Of a DNA stretch of 53,903 nt, positions 51,918 to 53,903 are shown piece after piece. This stretch comes from Caryophanales bacterium UBA2753 (lineage in GTDB: Bacteria > Bacillota_I > Bacilli_A > RFN20 > CAG-826). The translations under genes and the position numbers were made by a program. The stretch is taken from contig DEJH01000008.1 of the NCBI GenBank assembly GCA_002353275.1, forward strand, positions 1-53,903. Reading direction: 5' to 3'. Positions within the stretch are counted from its first letter, which is position 1. Each line of letters begins with the position of its first letter. The notes beneath the pieces are model-generated. The model searched no databases and was not told where the DNA came from. It saw only the letters and a program-made list of their open reading frames with translations.

Positions 51918-53903
51918 TTAATATAACCTAATATTTAATTCGTTTTCGTAAATCTGTGACTTCTCGAAATCTGGAATTAAGTGAATGGTTTCGCCTAATG
52001 TCATCTCTCTAGTCTTATCTAGATAAACCACGACTTGTTCCCCGAAAAGTTCTCCTGTACATTTATACATCTTCACATCGCCATAGTTGACGAAAGAGAC
52101 CACTTTAAATTCAAGTCCTTTCTCATCCTCGATAAATCCGTTATGTGGGACTTCAATTCTAAATGTCTTGGTGAAGACTTTGTTTCCTAAACCTTGAATA
52201 ATTCGACCAGTAATCGCATCAGGAATTAAGAAATAGGTTTCATTAAATTTGAAGAAGAAAATGAGTTGAGCGTGTAATAATTCTTCATCTTTCTTCTTTT
52301 TGAGTTCCTTCTCTTTAATAGCGATCTCTTTATTAACGATCTTCACTGGATAACATTCTTCTTCAAATTGTTTCTTGCACGCTTTGATTTGATCGGTAAT
52401 AACAACTTTTCTTTGATTGAATCTCGCTCTTAAGCCATTGAGTTCGGTCTCTTTATCAAATTCTAAAGAATTTGTCTTTCTTTCAACATCATTGGCTTTC
52501 ATTTGAGGGAAGCTCTCTTTAAAGATAGAATAACTCATGCGGCGTTGAGAACGAGTTTCACGATCTTTGTTTTTACGCATCGATTCTTGATAATCTTCTT
52601 TCTCTTTTTGCCACATCTCTTTATATTGAGCGTCAATCTTCGCCATTTCTTCTTTAAAGATTTGTTTATGTTTTTCTTTAGCTTCAGCGTTAGCGGCTTT
52701 AAATTCATTCTTAGCTTGGCTTAATTCGGCTTTAAGTTCGGAAACCTTTTGTTCCATTTCCGCTTTTCTTGAGTCAATTTCAGGAGCGATTGCTTCTTGT
52801 TTGACCATTGCTTCATTAAGTTTTGCCTCTTTTTCTTGTTCGAATTCGCCTTCGATACCTTCATATTTTTGCATCACTTCGCCGACTCTTTGATTCTTAA
52901 GTTCTTCAAAAGATGCATCTTGAGTCACTTCAAAAGCAGTCTTTAAGTTGACAAATGTTGCATATAAGTTATCTCTATCCGCTAAAGGAGAAGCAAGTAA
53001 TTTGCCTTCTGGATCTTTAAATGTCGCTCTGGAATAATCAACAGAGAACTTCACTGAATCACCTTTTTTAGTTCCTTCTGGGACAAAGACGAATAATTTC
53101 TTATCTCCGCTAGTAACTAAAGCGAGATGTTTATCTCCGTGTTCCTCAACGAGTTCCACTTTTGCAGGAATAGCGCCTTCACCAACAGTAATTGCGTCAA
53201 GAGGAATGGTAATTGTTCCACCTTTAACAAAATCAACTGGGATTGATTCAGGTTTTGTTGCGGTACCAAATAATGTCATTCTTTCATTAATGATATCGAC
53301 TGGTAAAACGTTATATGAAGGGACTGGTGGAATAATGGTCATTTCAGTCTCGCTATCGAATAAGTGAATCTTTTCGACATTAATACGAGCCTTAATATGA
53401 TCTCCATGGACATGTCCCATCTTGTTTTTGGCTTTGATGATAATACTGGTAGTACTTTCTCCACCTAATCCTTCGATTTCTTTTAAATCACCATAGATTA
53501 AGGTTTCATTACCAAGTTCTTCAAAGTGAGAGATCACAACATCAACGATGTTATCGCCTTTAGCAATCTCTTCTTCTTCAGCAGAAACCGCTTCACATCT
53601 AAAGCCTAAGGTAATTGGGATATCACCATTTAAGTATTTTCTTTCAGCTTTAAGAACTGCATCATGAGAAATCTTTAGAGCAGGTTGATCACAATCCGAC
53701 CATCTCACTGCAACATCTTTTCCTTCATCTTTTAAGGTGACGTTAAAGAAGTTCATTTGTGGAGTACCAATAAATCCAGCGACGAATTTATTGATTGGTC
53801 GATCATATAAATTTTGTGGAGTGTCAATTTGTTGGACACGTCCAAGTTTCATAACCACTACTCGAGTACCAAGAGTCATCGCTTCGACTTGGTCGTGAGT
53901 AAC
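51918..53903 (-). CDS. MalK/MsmK-type sugar ABC transporter ATPase with long coiled-coil extension (partial)
   Basis: The 5' end lies outside the window; 661 residues are visible, beginning with the switch region VTHDQVEAM and VMKLGRVQQIDTPQNLYDRP typical of MalK/MsmK/UgpC. A normal MalK has about 180 residues after this point, ending in a TOBE domain; here that domain ends near VEKIHLFDSETEMT (residue about 180), then comes a second OB-like domain (about 225-300), about 210 residues of charged coiled coil (52275-52907), and a third OB-like domain whose end (SQIYENELNIRLY) again resembles a MalK C-terminus. It probably powers maltodextrin import; the extension is unexplained. Confidence 0.8.
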   Translation of the reverse strand, partial: VTHDQVEAMTLGTRVVVMKLGRVQQIDTPQNLYDRPINKFVAGFIGTPQMNFFNVTLKDEGKDVAVRWSDCDQPALKISHDAVLKAERKYLNGDIPITLGFRCEAVSAEEEEIAKGDNIVDVVISHFEELGNETLIYGDLKEIEGLGGESTTSIIIKAKNKMGHVHGDHIKARINVEKIHLFDSETEMTIIPPVPSYNVLPVDIINERMTLFGTATKPESIPVDFVKGGTITIPLDAITVGEGAIPAKVELVEEHGDKHLALVTSGDKKLFVFVPEGTKKGDSVKFSVDYSRATFKDPEGKLLASPLADRDNLYATFVNLKTAFEVTQDASFEELKNQRVGEVMQKYEGIEGEFEQEKEAKLNEAMVKQEAIAPEIDSRKAEMEQKVSELKAELSQAKNEFKAANAEAKEKHKQIFKEEMAKIDAQYKEMWQKEKEDYQESMRKNKDRETRSQRRMSYSIFKESFPQMKANDVERKTNSLEFDKETELNGLRARFNQRKVVITDQIKACKKQFEEECYPVKIVNKEIAIKEKELKKKKDEELLHAQLIFFFKFNETYFLIPDAITGRIIQGLGNKVFTKTFRIEVPHNGFIEDEKGLEFKVVSFVNYGDVKMYKCTGELFGEQVVVYLDKTREMTLGETIHLIPDFEKSQIYENELNIRLY

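Noticed and set aside
1..53903. TGA read as tryptophan (Mycoplasma code)
   Set aside because: Conserved Trp positions are TGG and no gene is interrupted by TGA at such positions; the antitoxin gene uses TGA as a stop.
1..53903. tRNA, rRNA, CRISPR arrays, insertion sequences and prophage genes
   Set aside because: No gap is long enough or shows the required structure, and no transposase, integrase or repeat array is seen.

Overview
The window comes from a low-GC Gram-positive bacterium of the Bacilli/Mollicutes side of the Bacillota. The core gene order (rpmG-secE-nusG, rplKA, rplJL-ybxB-rpoBC, rpsL-rpsG-fusA-tuf), the L10 leader, the L33-SecE-NusG unit and the many lipoprotein and C-terminally anchored surface proteins fit a gut-type, starch-using lineage; I cannot name a species. 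The code is standard: Trp is TGG, and TGA is a very rare stop (seen only in the antitoxin gene at 6704).

Layout. 1-4.5 kb: the str operon on the minus strand (rpsL-rpsG-fusA-tuf, with tuf cut by the window edge). 4.5-7.0 kb: an islet with a LURP-one-like protein, a lipoprotein, an orphan Phd-like antitoxin and a Phd/PIN toxin-antitoxin pair with three operator repeats. 7.0-17.4 kb: rpoC, rpoB, ybxB, rplL, rplJ, rplA, rplK with L10 and L1/L11-type leaders. 17.4-20.8 kb: a second islet with a candidate type I toxin/antisense-RNA locus, the KtrB/KtrA potassium uptake pair and a lipoprotein. It separates rplK from nusG-secE-rpmG (20.8-21.8 kb). 22-26.2 kb: a small anchored protein, smpB, an O-antigen ligase/polymerase-like membrane protein, a HAD phosphatase and a CarD-like regulator. 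26.3-32.6 kb: glycogen and maltodextrin metabolism (dUTPase, glgP, glgB, malQ). 32.7-38.3 kb: three secreted, C-terminally anchored proteins with starch-binding-like modules. 38.5-53.9 kb: a long minus-strand run with a MalK/MsmK-type ATPase carrying a very large extension, six lipoproteins (two of them a GH13 alpha-amylase with Big2 and CBM41-like domains and a type I pullulanase) and an Ig-like/YLVG-repeat lipoprotein.

How it fits together. Surface lipoproteins and anchored proteins would bind starch and cut it (amylase, pullulanase). An ABC importer powered by the MalK-like ATPase would bring in maltodextrins; its permeases would lie outside the window. MalQ, GlgP and GlgB would then process the glucans inside the cell.

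The main unusual signals are: (1) a consensus promoter for one surface protein whose -35/-10 spacer contains a G10 tract, a layout typical of phase variation; (2) a MalK-like protein with an inserted second OB-like domain and about 210 residues of coiled coil; (3) a hok/mok-like hydrophobic peptide locus with a convergent small antisense RNA; (4) at least six promoters that would produce leaderless or nearly leaderless mRNAs; (5) a shared C-terminal module and anchor in four surface proteins; (6) a common RNA motif in the str and rplKA leaders.
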